Below, one piece after another: positions 21,788 through 31,393 of a DNA stretch of 64,000 nt. Each line of letters begins with the position of its first letter. The stretch's first letter is position 1. Under the pieces are notes generated by a model. The model was not told the origin of the DNA. It ran no database searches and saw only the letters and a program-made list of their open reading frames with translations. The DNA comes from an uncultured Rivibacter sp. (lineage in GTDB: Bacteria > Pseudomonadota > Gammaproteobacteria > Burkholderiales > Burkholderiaceae), in assembly GCA_946480925.1 (NCBI GenBank), contig CAMLLU010000016.1, positions 1 to 64,000 on the forward strand, read 5' to 3'. The position numbers and the translations under genes are program-made.

Positions 21788-22465
21788 ATGGGCACGATGA
21801 TCGAACTCGAAGCCGCCGACGGCCACCGTTTCGGCGCCTATCTCGCCGCTCCCGAAGGCGCGCCGCGCGGCGGCTTGGTGGTCGTGCAGGAGATCTTCGG
21901 CGTCAACTCGCACATCCGCTCGGTGGCCGACGGCTACGCGAAGGAGGGCTACCTCGTCATCGCGCCGGCACTGTTCGACCGCACCGAACGCGGCGTCGAG
22001 CTCGGCTACGGCAGTACCGACCAGGAACGCGGCCGCGCACTGAAGGCTGCTGTGGCCGGCCACGACAACAACGGCCCGCTGCTCGACGTGACAGCATCCA
22101 TCGCGCAGATCGAGCCGGCCGGCCGCGTAGGCACCGTGGGCTACTGCTGGGGCGGCTACGTGACCTGGCTGGCCGCGGCCAAGCTGCCCGGGCTGGCGGC
22201 CGCGGTGCCCTACTACGGCGGCGGCATGCAGGAGGCGGCGCACCTGGAACCGCTGTGCCCGGTGCTGGCGCACTTCGGCGAAACCGATGCGCACATCCCG
22301 GCCGCGCGCGTGCGCGAGTTCACTGCCGCCCGGCCCGAGGTGGAGGTGCACCTGTACGACGCCGGCCACGGCTTCAATTGCGATCAGCGCGGCTCGTACG
22401 ACGAAGCTGCCGCCCGGCTGGCACGCGAACGCACGCTGGCCTTCCTGCGCGAGCACGTGGGTTGA
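21788..22465 (+). CDS. Dienelactone hydrolase family protein
   Basis: 225 residues, alpha/beta hydrolase fold. The nucleophile elbow is [10 protein letters not shown] with Cys in place of Ser, as in dienelactone hydrolases. The acid is probably the Asp in [10 protein letters not shown], and the His lies in [11 protein letters not shown] conserved [19 protein letters not shown] also fits. These enzymes open lactone rings; the physiological substrate here is unknown. It forms a tight run with the isomerase gene (5-base gap) and the hydrolase gene that overlaps its stop. Confidence 0.93.
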   Translation: MGTMIELEAADGHRFGAYLAAPEGAPRGGLVVVQEIFGVNSHIRSVADGYAKEGYLVIAPALFDRTERGVELGYGSTDQERGRALKAAVAGHDNNGPLLDVTASIAQIEPAGRVGTVGYCWGGYVTWLAAAKLPGLAAAVPYYGGGMQEAAHLEPLCPVLAHFGETDAHIPAARVREFTAARPEVEVHLYDAGHGFNCDQRGSYDEAAARLARERTLAFLREHVG

Positions 22466-23337
22466 AGCCCGTGCGCCGCTTCGTCGCAGCCATGGTGTGG
22501 GCCATGGCGCTGTCGGCCCCCGCCACAGCCGAGCCCTACCGCGGCCCGCTGTTCGACGCGCACCTGCACTACAACGACGAAGCCTGGAGCCAGCACACGC
22601 TGCCCGACGCACTGGGCCGCATGCAGCGCAGCGGCGTGCGCGCCATCGTGGCCAACAGCCGCCCCAACGACGGCACACGCACACTGGCCACCGCCCGCGC
22701 CGAGACGGTCGCCGCCGGTGTTGCCGTGGTGCCCTTCGTGCGGCTGTATCGCAACCGGGCCGACTACACCGGCTGGTTCACCGACCCGAGCATCGTGACG
22801 ATGGTCGAGACCGAGCTCGCACGCGGCACGCCGGCCGGGCCGTATCGCGGGCTCGGTGAATTCCATCTGTATGACAGCGCCAATGCCGACGGCCCCACGG
22901 CGCGCCGGCTGATGCAGCTGGCGCAGCAGCGAGGGCTCGCGGTGCTGGCCCACGTGGACGATGTGGCGATCGACAAGCTGATGGCGCATGCGCCGAAAGC
23001 CCGTCTCATCTGGGCGCACACCGGCATCAGCGGCGCGCCGGTCGCGCGTGTGCGCGAACTGCTGGCCAAGTACCCGCTGCTGATCGGCGAGCTTTCTTAT
23101 CGCCCCGGACTCACCGAGGGCGGGCGGCTCAGCGACGAGTGGCGCGTGCTGCTCACAGAACAGCCGCAGCGCTTCATGATCGGTTCGGACACCTGGATCA
23201 ACGCCCGCTGGCAGGCCTACGAAAGCCTCATGCAGGAAGCGCGCGAATGGCTGGGCGAGCTGCCGCCGGAGGCGGCCCGCCGCATCGCCTGGGACAACGG
23301 CGCTGAGCTCTTCAGCTTGCCTTCAGCCGTGCGCTGA
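22462..23337 (+). CDS. Exported amidohydrolase-like TIM-barrel protein
   Basis: 291 residues if the TTG overlapping the previous stop is used (GTG at 22471 would give 288). A signal peptide ([19 protein letters not shown]) is followed by [14 protein letters not shown], the metal-binding HxH of amidohydrolases. Further motifs are [41 protein letters not shown] and IGSDTWIN, with the terminal WDNGAELF typical of TatD/amidohydrolase-2 proteins. Export to the periplasm is unusual for the family but recurs in proteobacteria. The substrate is unknown. Confidence 0.85.
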   Translation: MKPVRRFVAAMVWAMALSAPATAEPYRGPLFDAHLHYNDEAWSQHTLPDALGRMQRSGVRAIVANSRPNDGTRTLATARAETVAAGVAVVPFVRLYRNRADYTGWFTDPSIVTMVETELARGTPAGPYRGLGEFHLYDSANADGPTARRLMQLAQQRGLAVLAHVDDVAIDKLMAHAPKARLIWAHTGISGAPVARVRELLAKYPLLIGELSYRPGLTEGGRLSDEWRVLLTEQPQRFMIGSDTWINARWQAYESLMQEAREWLGELPPEAARRIAWDNGAELFSLPSAVR

Positions 23338-23388
23338 AAACGCCGGCTGCGCGCTTCAGCGCGCCCGCCTCGCTAAAGTCGCACGCAC

Positions 23389-23420
23389 CAAAAACAAAGG
23401 CCCGCCGAAGCGGGCCTTTG
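23389..23420 (-). terminator. Rho-independent terminator of the SWIB gene
   Basis: On the reverse strand, CAAAGGCCCGC and GCGGGCCTTTG form an 11-pair stem around a TTCG tetraloop, followed by TTTTTGG. It lies about 28 bases after the stop codon. Confidence 0.9.
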
Positions 23421-23447
23421 CAACCTTGGCAGGTTCAGCTCACCGAA

Positions 23448-23861
23448 TCACTTCAGGTGGCCATTCACCAGCTTGGTCATCTCGAACATCGAGGCCTGGG
23501 CCTTCTTGAAGATCTCCTTCAGCTTCGCGTCGGCATTGATCATGCGCTTGTTGACAGCGTCCTGAAGCTTGTTCTTCTTGATGTATTCCCACACCTTCTT
23601 CGTGACCTCAGTGCGAGGCAGCGGCTTGTCACCCACGATGGCGGCCAGCTGGGCGCTGGGCGTGAGGGCCTTCATGAAGGCCGCGTTGGGGGTGCGCTTC
23701 TTGGCGGGAGCGGCCTTCTTGGCAGGAGCCTTCTTGGCCGGGGCCGCCTTCTTCGCCGGTGCTGCCTTCTTCGCAGGGGCCTTCTTGGCCGGTGCCGCCT
23801 TCTTGGCGGGGGCCTTCTTCGCCGCCGCTTTTTTCGCGGGGGCCTTCTTCGCAGTTGCCAT
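23448..23861 (-). CDS. SWIB/MDM2-domain protein with lysine-rich histone-like N-terminus
   Basis: 137 residues. The first 55 or so are made almost wholly of Ala, Lys and Pro in AKKAPAKKAAP units, like the tails of eukaryotic H1 histones. From about residue 60 a SWIB domain follows: ALTPSAQLAAIVGDKPLPRT, EVTKKVWEYIKKNKLQD and MINADAKLKEIF. Bacterial SWIB proteins are thought to act on DNA or chromatin. The basic tail should bind DNA non-specifically. Its own terminator makes it a single-gene unit. Repeat number in the tail may vary between strains. Confidence 0.9.
   Translation of the reverse strand: MATAKKAPAKKAAAKKAPAKKAAPAKKAPAKKAAPAKKAAPAKKAPAKKAAPAKKRTPNAAFMKALTPSAQLAAIVGDKPLPRTEVTKKVWEYIKKNKLQDAVNKRMINADAKLKEIFKKAQASMFEMTKLVNGHLK
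23694..23858 (-). repeat. Degenerate in-frame repeat coding for AKKAP units
   Basis: The segment codes about ten copies of a 4-6 residue Lys/Ala/Pro unit (GCCAAGAAGGCNCC on the reverse strand). Units vary at third positions, so the array is old or under coding selection rather than freshly expanded. Confidence 0.75.
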
Positions 23862-24339
23862 GTTGAAACTCTCCATCAAATGGTTGGTTGATGTGCCGGG
23901 CCCGGGCGAAGCCACATGAGCTTTCGTTCTCTCAGCAACCCTGCGGGGCGAATGGTACTGCCTGAGTGCTGCATTGAGAAGCAGTTTTCACTCTGAAAGC
24001 ACGTATTCACGCGGGTTTGCGGGCCGTTTTGTCGTGGCGTCACATCACTCTTCGCACTGGGTACCGCAACGAGCCTTCTGCGAGAGGGCACTCATGCGCT
24101 CCTCGAGAGGCCGCTGCAGTGGGCTGCCACGCGCTATGCGAGCGCTTCCGAAGGCACCCATACGTGCCAATGCCGCAGGGTGCATGCGATCTACGCCTTA
24201 GGAAAACGCGTGTGCTTCAGCAGCTGGAATCGCACCCTTGTACTGCAGCATCGCAGAGGTGCGGCAGCAGCTTGAACACACGGCCATTTGAGCCACCCCG
24301 GTGGTCGAGAGCACCACGGCGCGGTATCCTGCGCGCGCC
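23862..24339. other. Intergenic stretch without a supported gene
   Basis: 478 bases between two divergent genes. It should hold the promoters of the SWIB gene (left) and of the small membrane protein gene (right). No coding frame with a ribosome site, no tRNA, no array and no clear hairpin were found. Confidence 0.5.
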
Positions 24340-24693
24340 ATGAAGACCCTCATCCGTTGGCTGCTGCTGGCAGCCGCCTTGCTGCTGGTGGCCCACGTGT
24401 ACGCGGGCGTCGAGATCAAGAGCTTCGGCTCCGCGATGATCGCCGCGCTGGTGCTGGGTTTGTTCAACGCCGTGCTGCGACCGCTGCTGGTGGTGCTCAC
24501 GCTGCCCGTGACGGTGGTGACGCTGGGGCTGTTCCTCTTCGTCATCAACGCGCTGATGTTCTACAGCGCGGCCTACGTGCTCGACGGCTTTGCAGTGCGC
24601 AGCTTCGTCGCGGCGCTGATCGGCTCGCTGCTCTACAGCGCTTGCGGCTTGGTGATCGACGCCGCGCTCGAGCGCTTGTTCACGCGCGACTGA
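24340..24693 (+). CDS. Small membrane protein of the phage-holin-4-superfamily (PF04020) type
   Basis: 117 residues with three or four hydrophobic segments: LIRWLLLAAALLLVAHVYAG, AMIAALVLGLFNAVL, PLLVVLTLPVTVVTLGLFLF and ALIGSLLYSACGLVIDAAL. The motif LPVTVVTLGLFLFVINALM is characteristic of the YvlD/PF04020 group. Despite the family name these are not phage genes, and no phage genes are nearby. Function is unknown. The end overlaps the convergent M48 protease gene by 14 bases. Confidence 0.87.
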   Translation: MKTLIRWLLLAAALLLVAHVYAGVEIKSFGSAMIAALVLGLFNAVLRPLLVVLTLPVTVVTLGLFLFVINALMFYSAAYVLDGFAVRSFVAALIGSLLYSACGLVIDAALERLFTRD

Positions 24694-26308
24694 CCACCAC
24701 CGAAGGTGGCAGTGCCGACTGCTGCTGCTCCGGCGGGGGCTCGCGATCGCCGCGCTCTTCGATGAGCTCGCGCCGCCGGCGCCCTTCGACGTCGCGCAGC
24801 CGCGCCTCGATGACCGACGCTTCGACGGAGTCGCGCGCAGCGGGGTTCTGGCGTGCCAGTCGCTGGCCGGAACGCAACCGGTCCACCGCGCCTTCAAGAT
24901 CGCCGATCGCCACGCGCGCCTCGGCTTGCGCACGCACGGCACGCAGCGGCTGGCCAAGCTTGTCCCAGCTCTGTGCGGCGTAGTCCCACGCCAACGCGTC
25001 CTGCGGATACAGCGCCACCCAGGTCTGCAAGTCGTCGGCGCTGCGTTGCAGCTCGGTGCGGGCCACGCCGTTCATCAAGGCCTGGCGCGCGCGCAACAGC
25101 CGCACAGGGCGCGAGCTGTCGCCGGCAAAGGCGGCGAGCACCTCGCCGGCGCGCTGCACTTCACCGCGCTCGATCAACGATTCGGCACGCAGCAAGGTCA
25201 CCTGCCGCGCAGCACCGGGCTCGCTTTGCGCCAACGCGGTGGCCGCCTTGATGGCCGCATCGGCGCGCACCCAGTCCTTCTGCCGCGTGGCGGTCAGCGC
25301 CACCGCGTACTGCGCGGTCAGGTGCTCGGCCGTGTTGTCCGGTGTCGGCTCGGCCTCACTGGCACCGATGCGGCCGAGCGCTTCGGCACGCACGTCCATC
25401 AGCACACGTGCACGGCCGCGCATCACGGCGTGCTCCAGCGGGCCTTTGGTCTTGCCATTGCCTGCAGCCCCGACGCCAAGCCGCGCGCGCGCCTCGCCGA
25501 TACGTTCGGTGGTGAGCGGGTGACTGCGCAGGTAGGGGAAGTTGTTGCTGTCGTTCAGCCGGGAGGCGTTGGCAAGCTTCTCGAACATGCCCGCCATGCC
25601 GGCCGACTGGAAGCCGGCGCCGACCAGCACGCCATAACCGACCCGGTCAGCCTCGCGCTCCATGTCGCGCGAGAAATTGAGCTGGCCTTGCGCGGTGACG
25701 GCCTGGCCGCCGGTGATGAGCGCGTTGGCTGCTTCGGGGCTGCGACTGGCCGCGAGGATGCCGAGGATGATGCCGGCCAAGCCGATGAGCGAGGTGCGCT
25801 GGCTATTGCCGATCATGCGCGCGATGTGGCGCTGGGTGACGTGCGACATTTCGTGCGCCAGCACCGAGGCCAGCTCGTCGCGCGTGGAGGTCATCGCGAT
25901 GAGGCCGAGGTGCACACCAATGAAACCGCCCGGCAACGCAAACGCGTTGACCGAGCGGTCGCGCACGAGGAAGGGCTCCCACGAGAAGTGGTCGGACAGT
26001 TCAGCCGGCAGGTCGCCACGCGAGCGCGAAGCCCCCAGCAGCGGTTCCCACAGCGACTGCACGTAGGCCAGCAGCGCGGGGTCGTCCATGTAGGCCGGGT
26101 CGCGCCGGATGTCGCGCATGATGCGATCGCCCAGTCGCCGTTCGCTCACGACCGACAGCTCGGCCGAGGTCGCGTCACCCAGCGCAGGCAGGCGGTTCTG
26201 CGCCAGGGCTTGCGGCAACCCAGGCGAGCCCGCCAGCGGGCTCAACACGAACAGGCAGGCGGCCACAGCAGAGATGCGGCGCCAGCGAAAACGTAGGGGC
26301 AAGGACAT
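24680..26308 (-). CDS. Periplasmic M48 metalloprotease, BepA/YfgC-like
   Basis: 542 residues. A signal peptide ends near LPQALAQ. The zinc site is LASVLAHEMSHVTQRHIARM, the HExxH motif with Met-Ser, and the third ligand lies in MEREADRVG. NAFALPGGFIGVHLGLI and LRSHPLTTERI are typical BepA features. The C-terminal half (from about 310) is helical and TPR-like, as in BepA, which degrades or helps assemble stalled outer-membrane proteins such as LptD. The length is near the usual 490 plus an Arg/Glu/Pro-rich tail. Confidence 0.93.
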   Translation of the reverse strand: MSLPLRFRWRRISAVAACLFVLSPLAGSPGLPQALAQNRLPALGDATSAELSVVSERRLGDRIMRDIRRDPAYMDDPALLAYVQSLWEPLLGASRSRGDLPAELSDHFSWEPFLVRDRSVNAFALPGGFIGVHLGLIAMTSTRDELASVLAHEMSHVTQRHIARMIGNSQRTSLIGLAGIILGILAASRSPEAANALITGGQAVTAQGQLNFSRDMEREADRVGYGVLVGAGFQSAGMAGMFEKLANASRLNDSNNFPYLRSHPLTTERIGEARARLGVGAAGNGKTKGPLEHAVMRGRARVLMDVRAEALGRIGASEAEPTPDNTAEHLTAQYAVALTATRQKDWVRADAAIKAATALAQSEPGAARQVTLLRAESLIERGEVQRAGEVLAAFAGDSSRPVRLLRARQALMNGVARTELQRSADDLQTWVALYPQDALAWDYAAQSWDKLGQPLRAVRAQAEARVAIGDLEGAVDRLRSGQRLARQNPAARDSVEASVIEARLRDVEGRRRRELIEERGDREPPPEQQQSALPPSVVVSRA

Positions 26309-26422
26309 TCGAAGGATGTGAGTTGCGGGCAGTGTCGATAGGACCGCATGGAAGAGCCGCGGTTCGCACCACGCGGGACTATCATGCCCCTCATTTGTAA
26401 ATCACTGCAAAGCCGTTTCGCG

Positions 26423-26902
26423 ATGTCTTCCTTGACCCACTTCGATGCACAAGGCCAGGCCCACATGGTCGACGTGGCAGGCAAAGACGTGACTCATCGC
26501 GTGGCCCGCGCCAGCGGCCAGATCCGCATGCTGCCGGCCACGCTGGCGCTCATTGCATCAGGCGGCGCGAAGAAGGGCGACGTGCTGGGCGTGGCGCGCA
26601 TCGCGGCCATCCAGGCCGCCAAGCGCACTGCCGATCTCATCCCGCTGTGCCACCCGCTGCCGCTCACGCGCGTGGCGGTGGAGTTCACCATCGACGAGGC
26701 GCTGCCCGGTGTGCGCTGTGAGGCACAGGTCGAGACGCTAGGTCGCACAGGCGTGGAGATGGAAGCGCTGACGGCCGTGCAGGTGGGCCTGCTCACCATC
26801 TACGACATGTGCAAGGCGGCCGATCGTGGGATGGTGATGGAAGAGGTGAAGGTGCTCGAGAAGCGGGGCGGCAAGTCAGGCGAGTGGGTCGCAGCTTCCT
26901 AG
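26423..26902 (+). CDS. moaC: Cyclic pyranopterin monophosphate synthase
   Basis: 159 residues. Family motifs: [57 protein letters not shown] and [20 protein letters not shown] then YDMCKA. MoaC works with MoaA in the first step of molybdenum cofactor synthesis. The start MSSLTHFD agrees with the family; in-frame codons upstream are not conserved. Other moa genes are not in the window. It converges on the ligase gene with a gap of only 6 bases. Confidence 0.98.
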   Translation: MSSLTHFDAQGQAHMVDVAGKDVTHRVARASGQIRMLPATLALIASGGAKKGDVLGVARIAAIQAAKRTADLIPLCHPLPLTRVAVEFTIDEALPGVRCEAQVETLGRTGVEMEALTAVQVGLLTIYDMCKAADRGMVMEEVKVLEKRGGKSGEWVAAS

Positions 26903-26908
26903 CAGGGC

Positions 26909-28714
26909 TCACTTGCGCGGCCGGCGGAAGTCCTCGAATGTGAGATTCGTCGGGTCGGGCCCGCATTGGAAGTACTTCTGCACTGATTCTGCTGAACCAT
27001 CGCAGACGGCGAACAGCTCATCGCCCAGCGGATGCCTGAATTCGCGTAGCCGGTGCGCAAGGTAGCGCGCGCGGTCGATGTGCCCAAGCTCCGCTTCGGC
27101 CTCGGCCCAGCCTCGCAGGAGGCGTGCGTCGATGAGGTTGTGCGCTGCGCGCTCAAAGGCTTCGACGGCCTCACCGGGGTGTTCCTCAGTGGTAGCTGCA
27201 GCGTAGTCGCCTTGGTGTGAGAAGAACGTGCTGCTCTGGCCGCGGGCGATGCGCTCGCTCAAAGGCCCAGCGTTTCTGGCCGGCGCATAGATGGCCACGA
27301 CGCGTTGGTAGTCCCACACCGCGTAGAGCGAGCCAAGGGCCAGCACGATGCCCCCAATAGCCAACAAGCCGAAGTGACGACGCGGTGGTGCCGCGGCTTG
27401 CTCCTCACCGCTCGGCAACGATGCAGGGGCCAGCGCCAGCCCCCATGCAAACATCACGGGCAGCAGGAAGTACGAGTACCACAATGGGTACTCCAGCATG
27501 CTGTGCACGCCGGCGAGCAACACCATGAACAGCGCCGCGCGTTCAGTATCCGGACGGCCGGCGGCGCCTTTGCGCACCCGCTGCACCAGCCCATACAGCC
27601 CCCCCCCCAGCAGCCCAAGCACCAGCAGCGCGAGCGGAATGCCGAGCTCCGCGATGAACTGCAACACAATGTTGTGTGTGTGGTCGAAAAATGCGACGGG
27701 ACGACCGGGGAAGGGCGTAAGCGTCCACGCAAAATTGAGCTCGCCGAATCCGACACCGGTCCACGGGTGCATGCTTATCAGCATCAACGTGTTGGCCCAG
27801 ATGCCGAAGCGTGAGTTGGAAATGTCACTGCTGTCTACCCGCCCGAAGCTGTGTGCGCTCGCATGCGCCCACATCGACATCGCGCCCCAGAAGATCAGGT
27901 AGATCACCGGCGCCGCGATGAGTGCCATGCGCAGCGACCTTGGCAGCTGACGATCCAGCAGGCCCCACGCGGCCAGCATGGCCACGCCGAGCCAGCCGGT
28001 GCGGCTGCCCGTGAGTACGACACCCCAGATCAAGCCGACCAGCACAACCGCCTCCAGGTTGTTTCGACGATCGGGGCGCTGACCGGACGATGAACTTGCA
28101 CTGCCCCACCACACGACGGCTGCACAGGCGAGCAGCAGCAGCGTGCTGAGATGGTTGGGCTGGCGTACGTTGCCCACCGCGCGTCCGGGAATACCTGAAG
28201 TCGCCAGGAACACACCATCCGTCAGCGATGGTGCAAATACCTGGATCAACGCGATCGCAAAGCTGGCCAACCCCGCCAACGCCAGCGCTGCGCAAACGAC
28301 ACGAAACGCGGTGTCCGAGCCGCAACCGCGCCCCACTTGCTCGCCCACCACGACCACCAGCACGGCAACAGCGACAACCGCAGTGGAGCCCAACGACAGG
28401 CTCAAGGGCAGGCCCGTCCAGGCAGGCGAAAGCAGCGCGGCCATCCCAAGCAGCGCCAATGCCGCAATCAGTGCAGTGACCGGGCCGCTCGGGCGCATTG
28501 CACGTTTGGCACCAGCACCGTGTCGCCAGATGAACCAGCCGCCAAGCACACCCCACCCCAACAACGCTAGCACCTGGTTGTAGAAGGTCGACGACGGCGG
28601 GGCGTTGTAGGCCAGCAGCGTGGGCAGGGTGATGCCGGTGAAGGCGAGCACCGTACTGGCAGCATCGGGGCCCTGCGAGCGGGCGGAGGTGTTGTCAGCG
28701 TTCGTCACGAGCAT
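26909..28714 (-). CDS. PglL/Wzy-type O-oligosaccharyltransferase, copy 2
   Basis: 601 residues with about a dozen hydrophobic segments. The motif VRQPNHLSTLLLL is the RQPNH box of pilin O-ligases, TGSRTGWLGVAML resembles the second conserved loop, and the Wzy_C region has HPWTGVGFGELNFAW and FDHTHNIVLQFIAELGIP. The C-terminal 120 residues are soluble and periplasmic, ending with YFQCGPDP. PglL enzymes transfer lipid-linked glycans to protein. The gene is last of four on this strand after pilA, ligase 1 and tfpZ, so pilin is the probable acceptor; an O-antigen ligase role is possible. Confidence 0.87.
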   Translation of the reverse strand: MLVTNADNTSARSQGPDAASTVLAFTGITLPTLLAYNAPPSSTFYNQVLALLGWGVLGGWFIWRHGAGAKRAMRPSGPVTALIAALALLGMAALLSPAWTGLPLSLSLGSTAVVAVAVLVVVVGEQVGRGCGSDTAFRVVCAALALAGLASFAIALIQVFAPSLTDGVFLATSGIPGRAVGNVRQPNHLSTLLLLACAAVVWWGSASSSSGQRPDRRNNLEAVVLVGLIWGVVLTGSRTGWLGVAMLAAWGLLDRQLPRSLRMALIAAPVIYLIFWGAMSMWAHASAHSFGRVDSSDISNSRFGIWANTLMLISMHPWTGVGFGELNFAWTLTPFPGRPVAFFDHTHNIVLQFIAELGIPLALLVLGLLGGGLYGLVQRVRKGAAGRPDTERAALFMVLLAGVHSMLEYPLWYSYFLLPVMFAWGLALAPASLPSGEEQAAAPPRRHFGLLAIGGIVLALGSLYAVWDYQRVVAIYAPARNAGPLSERIARGQSSTFFSHQGDYAAATTEEHPGEAVEAFERAAHNLIDARLLRGWAEAEAELGHIDRARYLAHRLREFRHPLGDELFAVCDGSAESVQKYFQCGPDPTNLTFEDFRRPRK

Positions 28715-28763
28715 CGGGGCATTGTCACCCGCAGCGCAGCCCCATTTGCCCCAGCGAAGATCG

Positions 28764-29510
28764 TCAGTAGGGGTCGGCGGCCAAGAAACCGATCAGGCTG
28801 GCGTCCGACTGGCGCAGCAACACGGTGTGGAATCCGAGGCGCGTGTGGAGGGGCAACCACACCACCGCGTCGGCCGGCAGGCCCGCCTTGGCAACGGTGT
28901 CCAGGGCGTCACCGCGCAACTGGGGCAGCCGCTTGAGCAACGTGTCCAGCGGCTCCGCTTTGGCCAGCACCTCGGCAGCCGAGTAGGGCCCGAAGTAACG
29001 GGGCAGTGTCTGCAACTCCCGGCCTGAGAGCTCGAGGTCGAGTACCGCATTGCGCCCCTGGGTGTCCTGCGGCATCTTCAACGCCACCAGCGCCGGCCCG
29101 CGCCACGAAAGCGTGTAGGGCGCAACCCCGCCGTTTTCCTGCAGATCAGCCGTTTCTACTTCGGAGGCTGCCACCACGTTGAAGCGGTCCACCGCAAATA
29201 CGGTGAAGACGGGGCGGCCGCCGACGATCACGCTCAATCCGTAGACCAGCGCGGCGACTTGCAGTGTCACGATTACTGCGTAGTCCATGATCAACAACCG
29301 CCGCGACTTGCCTGGCGTGCAGATGATCAGCGACAGCACCGGGCCCATGACGACGTCACAGCCCAGGATCAGCCCGAGCAATCCGTAGGCACCCATGGCC
29401 GCAGCGTACCAACCCGGGAACATGACCAACAGCACGAGAAGTGCGATCACGCCCGCGACCAACGCAGAGGCGCAGAGGTGGATGGCGGCAGCCTTGATTC
29501 GAATGTGCAT
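28764..29510 (-). CDS. tfpZ: Type IV pilin accessory protein, TfpX/TfpZ family
   Basis: 248 residues. It begins MHIRIKAAAIHLCASALVAG, then FPGWYAAAMGAYGLLGLILG and DVVMGPVLSLIICTPGKSRR, the typical start of TfpX/TfpZ with four membrane segments. The C-terminal half is soluble and has LDLELSGRELQTLPRYFGPY. In Pseudomonas, TfpZ and TfpY-type proteins aid assembly of particular pilin types and are encoded beside pilA. Here it sits between two ligase genes. ATG 29510 fits the family; a TTG at 29543 would add 11 residues, and neither has a strong ribosome site. Confidence 0.88.
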   Translation of the reverse strand: MHIRIKAAAIHLCASALVAGVIALLVLLVMFPGWYAAAMGAYGLLGLILGCDVVMGPVLSLIICTPGKSRRLLIMDYAVIVTLQVAALVYGLSVIVGGRPVFTVFAVDRFNVVAASEVETADLQENGGVAPYTLSWRGPALVALKMPQDTQGRNAVLDLELSGRELQTLPRYFGPYSAAEVLAKAEPLDTLLKRLPQLRGDALDTVAKAGLPADAVVWLPLHTRLGFHTVLLRQSDASLIGFLAADPY

Positions 29511-29568
29511 CGCAAAGGAAAGCGCTGGCTGGACCTTGCTCAACCCACGCTTGGTACAAGCAGGTCAG

Positions 29569-31305
29569 TCACGGAAGGATTTCGCGGAAGCTGTAGTCGC
29601 GGCTCGGCGCCACACACTGGAACGGCTTGGGCTGGCCCGCCACCACGGCGTCGCACTCTGCCAGAAACGCCTCAGACACGGGGTGATGGAATTCACGCAA
29701 GCGCGCGGCGACGTAGGCCGCCTTGTCGTCTTCACCGCGCTCGTGCAGGTACTTGGCGTAGATCATCAGCATGTGTGGGTTCATGCGATGGCGGATGGCG
29801 CGCTCGACTTCTTCGGAGTGGTTGCGATAGGTGTCGATGTTGGTCACGACGCCGAAGTCGACCCAGTAGCCGAACAGCACGCTCTGGCGCCCTTCGGCCA
29901 CACGCTGTTCGAGCGACTTGCGCTGGCCCGCTCCGAAGGGCTTGAAGGCTTGCAGCACGCGTGAATAGTCCCACGCGGCATACAGCGAGCCGAAGACGAT
30001 CAACACGCCGCAGGTCTTGAGCAGCAAGGTCACGGCCTTCGAACCACGATCATTTGCCATCTCCGCCGATGAGCTGGTTGCGGGTTCGGCTCGCTCAGCC
30101 AACCCTCCCAGCCGCAACAGCTGGCCGAACATGAAAGCCGCCGGCAGCAGGAAGTAGGTGTACCAGAGTGGGTACTCGAGCAGGCTGTGCACGCCCAGCA
30201 GGGCGAGCGCAGCGAACAGGCAGCGCGCCTCGGCCACGCTGTTGTCGCCGGCCACGGAGTGCATGAAGGCCTTGCGCGAGCGCCACAGCGCCCATACGAG
30301 CAAACCCACCACGACCAATGCAATAGGGACGCCTAACTCCACCATCAAGTGCAGCGGCAGGTTGTGGGCGTTGTCATAGGCCGCCACCGGTCGCCCAGGA
30401 AAGGGAGTGAGCGCCCAAGCCTGGGCCAGCTGGCCCCAACCCACACCGGTGAGCGGATACTGCGCAATCAGGTGCAGCGTGTTCGACCAGAAGCCGAAGC
30501 GAGAACTCGAGATGTCGTTCGAATGCGTCTCGCGAACCACGATGTAGGGCGCCGCGCCGCCGAGTTCCGAGTTGAGCCAGACGAGCGCCATGCCGAGCAC
30601 GCAACCGACCGCCGCCAGCCATGACAACCGCCGCTGGACGTGAGACATGCGCTGGTCCAGCAGAAGCCAGCCGACCAGCAAGCCCAGGCCGAGCCAGCCG
30701 GTGCGCGACTGGCTGAACGACAAGCCCACGCCCAGCAAGCAGGCCGCGATGGGGCTCATGGCTTGGACCCAACGGCCCTTCGCCGATCGCTGCAACGAGA
30801 TCAACGCGACCAGGCCCTGCAGCAGCAGTTCGGCAAACAGGTTTGGTTGCCGGAGGTTGCCCGCGGCCCGACCTGGCGTGGGCGAAGGGGCGATGCCAGG
30901 CAAATCTGCGTTCGGCCAAGCGATCTGGATAGCAGCGACGACCACGTTGATCAACGCAGCCACCAGCAGTGCGCCCCACAGGGCACGCAGCCAGCGAGGG
31001 TCTCTTTCGGCGGCACCGAACAGCAGCACAGCGGCTGCGGTGAAGAGAACCAATGCGTCTGCCCATGCCTGCTGCAGGGCGGCTGAGAACATGAGCCCAC
31101 CGAGCGCCGCGCCTGCCACCCAGGGCAGGCGCCCATGCAACCGGACCTCATGGGCGCCGCTGAGAGCAATGCCCCAAACCAGCAACGCCAGCAGCAGGCT
31201 GACGAAGACCGTGGTGGGCAGCAGGTATACAGGCACCACGTAGCTGGCAACCCAGAACAAGAAACACAGCCCCATGGCGTGCTGGAAGGACGGCGTAGTT
31301 GTCAT
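29569..31305 (-). CDS. PglL/Wzy-type O-oligosaccharyltransferase, copy 1
   Basis: 578 residues, multi-spanning. Motifs parallel copy 2: NLRQPNLFAELLLQGLVALI, SFSQSRTGWLGLGLLVGWLL, PLTGVGWGQLAQAWAL and AYDNAHNLPLHLMVELGVP. The soluble C-terminus ends with PKPFQCVAPSRDY, where copy 2 has a matching FQC. It starts 88 bases after the pilA stop, beyond a strong terminator, so its expression may rely on read-through or an internal promoter. It is probably the pilin glycosyltransferase (PglL/PilO type). Start MTTTPSF was chosen because the longer frame runs through the terminator. Confidence 0.88.
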   Translation of the reverse strand: MTTTPSFQHAMGLCFLFWVASYVVPVYLLPTTVFVSLLLALLVWGIALSGAHEVRLHGRLPWVAGAALGGLMFSAALQQAWADALVLFTAAAVLLFGAAERDPRWLRALWGALLVAALINVVVAAIQIAWPNADLPGIAPSPTPGRAAGNLRQPNLFAELLLQGLVALISLQRSAKGRWVQAMSPIAACLLGVGLSFSQSRTGWLGLGLLVGWLLLDQRMSHVQRRLSWLAAVGCVLGMALVWLNSELGGAAPYIVVRETHSNDISSSRFGFWSNTLHLIAQYPLTGVGWGQLAQAWALTPFPGRPVAAYDNAHNLPLHLMVELGVPIALVVVGLLVWALWRSRKAFMHSVAGDNSVAEARCLFAALALLGVHSLLEYPLWYTYFLLPAAFMFGQLLRLGGLAERAEPATSSSAEMANDRGSKAVTLLLKTCGVLIVFGSLYAAWDYSRVLQAFKPFGAGQRKSLEQRVAEGRQSVLFGYWVDFGVVTNIDTYRNHSEEVERAIRHRMNPHMLMIYAKYLHERGEDDKAAYVAARLREFHHPVSEAFLAECDAVVAGQPKPFQCVAPSRDYSFREILP

Positions 31306-31345
31306 CTGGCGGGTAGCAGCTGTCTGGTGATCGGCCACAAAAAAC

Positions 31346-31370
31346 AAAGAGGCGCCCGAGGCGCCTCTTT
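31346..31370 (-). terminator. Terminator of pilA
   Basis: On the reverse strand AAAGAGGCGCC and GGCGCCTCTTT pair around a TCG loop and are followed by GTTTTTTGTGG. It stands 24 bases after the pilA stop and 40 bases before the ligase start. Confidence 0.93.
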
Positions 31371-31393
31371 CAAGTCCGGAACGGACGTTCAGC

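Noticed and set aside
21160..22465. Isomerase and dienelactone hydrolase read as an aromatic degradation operon
   Set aside because: No dioxygenase, decarboxylase or regulator of such a pathway is present; both families are broad.
23694..23858. Repeated units in the SWIB gene considered as a CRISPR or tandem satellite
   Set aside because: Units are in frame, short, without spacers and code Lys/Ala/Pro; this is a protein repeat.
24340..24693. Holin-superfamily name taken as a sign of prophage
   Set aside because: PF04020 proteins are chromosomal membrane proteins and no phage genes are near.
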